From: Streptomyces katrae
GTDB taxonomy: Bacteria > Actinomycetota > Actinomycetes > Streptomycetales > Streptomycetaceae
Assembly: GCF_000966975.1 (NCBI RefSeq)
Contig: NZ_JZWV01000173.1
Span: 1-6,565, forward strand
DNA length: 6,565 bases
Direction of reading: 5' to 3'
The notes below the pieces were generated by a model that saw nothing but the letters and a program-made list of their open reading frames with translations, ran no database searches and had not been told where the DNA came from. Positions 4,861-6,565 of the stretch are shown one piece after another. Made by a program: the position numbers and the translations under genes. How positions within the stretch are numbered: position 1 is the stretch's first letter; each line of letters begins with the position of its first letter.

Positions 4861-5874
4861 ATGACGCGAAACGACAAGAATCCCCACGCCGTCGAAGTGC
4901 GGGGGCTGGTGAAGCACTACGGCGACACGAAGGCCCTGGACGGGGTCGACCTCTTCGTCCGCGAGGGCACCGTGCTCGGTGTCCTCGGTCCGAACGGCGC
5001 GGGCAAGACCACCCTGGTCCGCTGCCTGTCCACCCTGATCGTGCCCGATGCCGGCACGGCGACGGTCGCGGGCTACGACGTGGTCCGCCAGCCGCGGCAG
5101 CTGCGCCGCACCATAGGCCTGACCGGCCAGTACGCCTCGGTCGACGAGAAGCTCTCCGGCTGGGAGAACCTCTACATGATCGGCCGGCTGCTGGACCTGT
5201 CCCGCAGCGAGGCCCGGTCCCGGGCCGACGAGCTGCTGGAGCGGTTCTCCCTCACCGAGGCCGCGAAGAAGGCCGCCATGCACTACTCCGGCGGTATGCG
5301 CCGCCGGCTCGACCTGGCCGCCTCGATGATCGGCCGCCCGGCCGTCCTCTACCTGGACGAGCCGACGACCGGTCTGGACCCCCGCACCCGCAACGAGGTG
5401 TGGGACGAGGTGCAGCGGATGGTCGCCGAGGGGGCCACCGTCCTGCTCACCACCCAGTACATGGAGGAGGCCGAGCAGCTGGCGAGCGAGCTGACGGTCA
5501 TCGACCGCGGCAAGGTCATCGCCAACGGCAAGGTCGACGAGCTGAAGGCGCGCGTCGGCGGCCGGACCCTGCGGATCCGCCCGGTGGCCTCCGCCGACCT
5601 GCCGGACATGGCCCGCGCCCTGTCCGAGACCGGTCTGGACGGGGTGGCCGGCGCCCAGGCCGTGCCGGACGAGGGCGTGCTCCTCGTCCCGATCCTCAGC
5701 GACGAGCAGCTGACCGCCGTCGTCGGCCTGCTGGCCGGCCGGGGCTACGCGATCGCCGACCTCGGCACCTACCTGCCCAGCCTGGACGAGGTGTTCCTGT
5801 CCATCACCGGACAGCGGCCCACCCCGTCCGAGGACTCCGTTCCCACCGAGAAGACCGAGGAGGTCGCGGCATGA
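4861..5874 (+). CDS. ABC exporter ATP-binding protein, DrrA family
   Basis: This is the nucleotide-binding subunit of an ABC-2 type exporter, related to the daunorubicin resistance protein DrrA. The 337 residues contain Walker A GPNGAGKT (43-50), Q-loop Q90 in LTGQYASVDEKLSG, signature YSGGMRRRLDLA (142-153), Walker B VLYLDEPTTGLDP (162-174) and a switch loop TTQYMEEAE with Gln (Q199) where most ABC ATPases have His. A Gln at this place is normal for the DrrA branch. The C-terminal accessory domain (about 225-315) ends in PSLDEVFLSI, the LDEVF motif typical of DrrA. A Ser/Thr/Glu-rich tail follows. The start is uncertain: ATG 4861 is preferred because homology begins soon after, but ATG 4852 and TTG 4831 are in frame and no site has a strong ribosome binding sequence. 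It overlaps the permease start by four bases (ATGA), which points to translational coupling. The substrate is not predictable; antibiotics, lipids or self-made metabolites are all possible. Confidence 0.94.
   Translation: MTRNDKNPHAVEVRGLVKHYGDTKALDGVDLFVREGTVLGVLGPNGAGKTTLVRCLSTLIVPDAGTATVAGYDVVRQPRQLRRTIGLTGQYASVDEKLSGWENLYMIGRLLDLSRSEARSRADELLERFSLTEAAKKAAMHYSGGMRRRLDLAASMIGRPAVLYLDEPTTGLDPRTRNEVWDEVQRMVAEGATVLLTTQYMEEAEQLASELTVIDRGKVIANGKVDELKARVGGRTLRIRPVASADLPDMARALSETGLDGVAGAQAVPDEGVLLVPILSDEQLTAVVGLLAGRGYAIADLGTYLPSLDEVFLSITGQRPTPSEDSVPTEKTEEVAA
5857..5864 (+). promoter_or_regulatory. Ribosome binding site of the permease gene
   Basis: GAGGAGGT lies 6 bases before the ATG at 5871, inside the last codons of the ATPase gene (encoding EEV). 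It is far stronger than anything upstream of the ATPase itself, so the permease can initiate well even where coupled to the first gene. Confidence 0.85.
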
Positions 5875-6565
5875 GCACCGTCACCACCACCAAGCCCGCG
5901 GCCCCCCGGACCGCCGCGGCGGCCCCGGCCGAGGACGGCCGGATCGGCCTGCGCGGCAACCTGCGCCACATCGGCGCCCTGGTGCGCCGCAACGCGCTGC
6001 AGATCAAGCAGGACCCGGAGTCGATGTTCGACGCCGTGTTCATGCCGATCATCTTCACGCTGCTGTTCGTGTTCGTCTTCGGCGGCGCGATCTCGGGCAA
6101 GGGCAACCAGGAGCAGTACGTCAACTACGTGGTCCCGGGCCTCATGGCGATGATGGGCATGAACATCGCCATGGGTGTCGGCACCGGCGTGAACGACGAC
6201 TTCAAGAAGGGTGTGATGGACCGGTTCCGGTCCATGCCGATCGCCCGGTCCTCGGTGCTCATCGCCAAGATCGTGGTCGAGCTCGGCCGGATGATGGTCG
6301 CCATCGCGATCCTGCTGGCCGTGGGCTTCATGCTGGGCCTGTCCGTCCATTCGGTGGTGGACCTGCTCCTGGCCATCGGGCTGTCGGCCGTCTTCGGCGC
6401 CTCCCTGATGTGGATCTTCATCCTGCTGGGCCTGACCATGAAGACCGCGCAGGCCGTCCAGGGCATGGCGATGCTGGTCCTGATGCCGCTGCAGTTCGGC
6501 AGCTCGATCTTCGCCAAGCCGACGACCATGCCGGGCTGGCTCCAGGCCTTCACCGACTACAACCC
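5871..6565 (+). CDS. ABC-2 type exporter permease, DrrB family (3' end missing)
   Basis: The frame is open from the ATG at 5871 to the end of the window; 231 residues are visible. A Thr/Ala/Pro-rich cytoplasmic tail (1-25) leads to the typical DrrB start, with a basic segment (LRHIGALVRRNALQIKQDPE, 31-50). Predicted membrane helices lie at about 55-72, 86-104, 138-158, 163-188 and 196-213. The cytoplasmic loop after the second helix carries the family motif FKKGVMDRFRSMPIARSSVL (111-130), thought to contact the ATPase. The window ends at FTDYN followed by CC, consistent with the conserved Asn-Pro before the last helix, so perhaps 40-60 residues are missing. It would form the membrane channel with the ATPase encoded just upstream, probably as a complex with two copies of each. 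The start is fixed by the GAGGAGGT site and the ATGA overlap. Confidence 0.94.
   Translation, partial: MSTVTTTKPAAPRTAAAAPAEDGRIGLRGNLRHIGALVRRNALQIKQDPESMFDAVFMPIIFTLLFVFVFGGAISGKGNQEQYVNYVVPGLMAMMGMNIAMGVGTGVNDDFKKGVMDRFRSMPIARSSVLIAKIVVELGRMMVAIAILLAVGFMLGLSVHSVVDLLLAIGLSAVFGASLMWIFILLGLTMKTAQAVQGMAMLVLMPLQFGSSIFAKPTTMPGWLQAFTDYN

Overview
The window looks like a stretch of a high-GC actinobacterial chromosome, most probably Streptomyces. The reasons are a very G+C-rich sequence, third codon positions that are nearly all G or C, GTG used as a start, terminators that are long GC hairpins without a U-tract, and proteins that read as typical streptomycete versions of known families. I saw no TTA codon in the called genes, no transposase, no tRNA or rRNA, no CRISPR array and no phage gene. 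This looks like ordinary chromosomal core with one possible accessory (exporter) operon at the right edge.

Layout from left to right. (1) 1-606, plus: the 3' part of a gene for a membrane-anchored extracytoplasmic protein with a DUF4352-like beta domain. (2) 670-2424, plus: nadE, glutamine-dependent NAD+ synthetase, complete. It has what appears to be its own promoter placed so that the transcript would begin at the GTG start codon (leaderless). (3) 2428-2480: two perfect hairpins lying back to back, serving as the terminator between convergent genes. (4) 3564-2515, minus: a membrane protein with three helices and an outside-facing endonuclease/exonuclease/phosphatase (EEP) domain, the architecture of VanJ. 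(5) 3565-3871: a divergent intergenic region holding a 24-bp-spaced direct repeat, two palindromes and a possible -10 for the EEP gene. (6) 3872-4732, plus: panB, ketopantoate hydroxymethyltransferase, first step of pantothenate synthesis. (7) 4758-4804: a strong hairpin terminator, running into a set of five 11-bp direct-repeat units (4788-4842). (8) 4861-5874 and 5871-end, plus: a two-gene ABC exporter of the DrrA/DrrB type, with an ATGA start/stop overlap. The permease runs off the window.

How the genes fit together: nadE and panB both feed cofactor pools (NAD and coenzyme A) but sit in separate transcription units, so their nearness need not mean a shared pathway. The EEP protein and the DrrAB-like exporter are both envelope functions, plausibly linked to cell-wall lipid phosphate metabolism and to drug or lipid export respectively; no substrate can be read from the sequence. 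No regulator gene is present in the window. The least explained sequence is the 11-bp phased repeat directly upstream of the exporter operon. I found no evidence of a wholly new multi-gene system.
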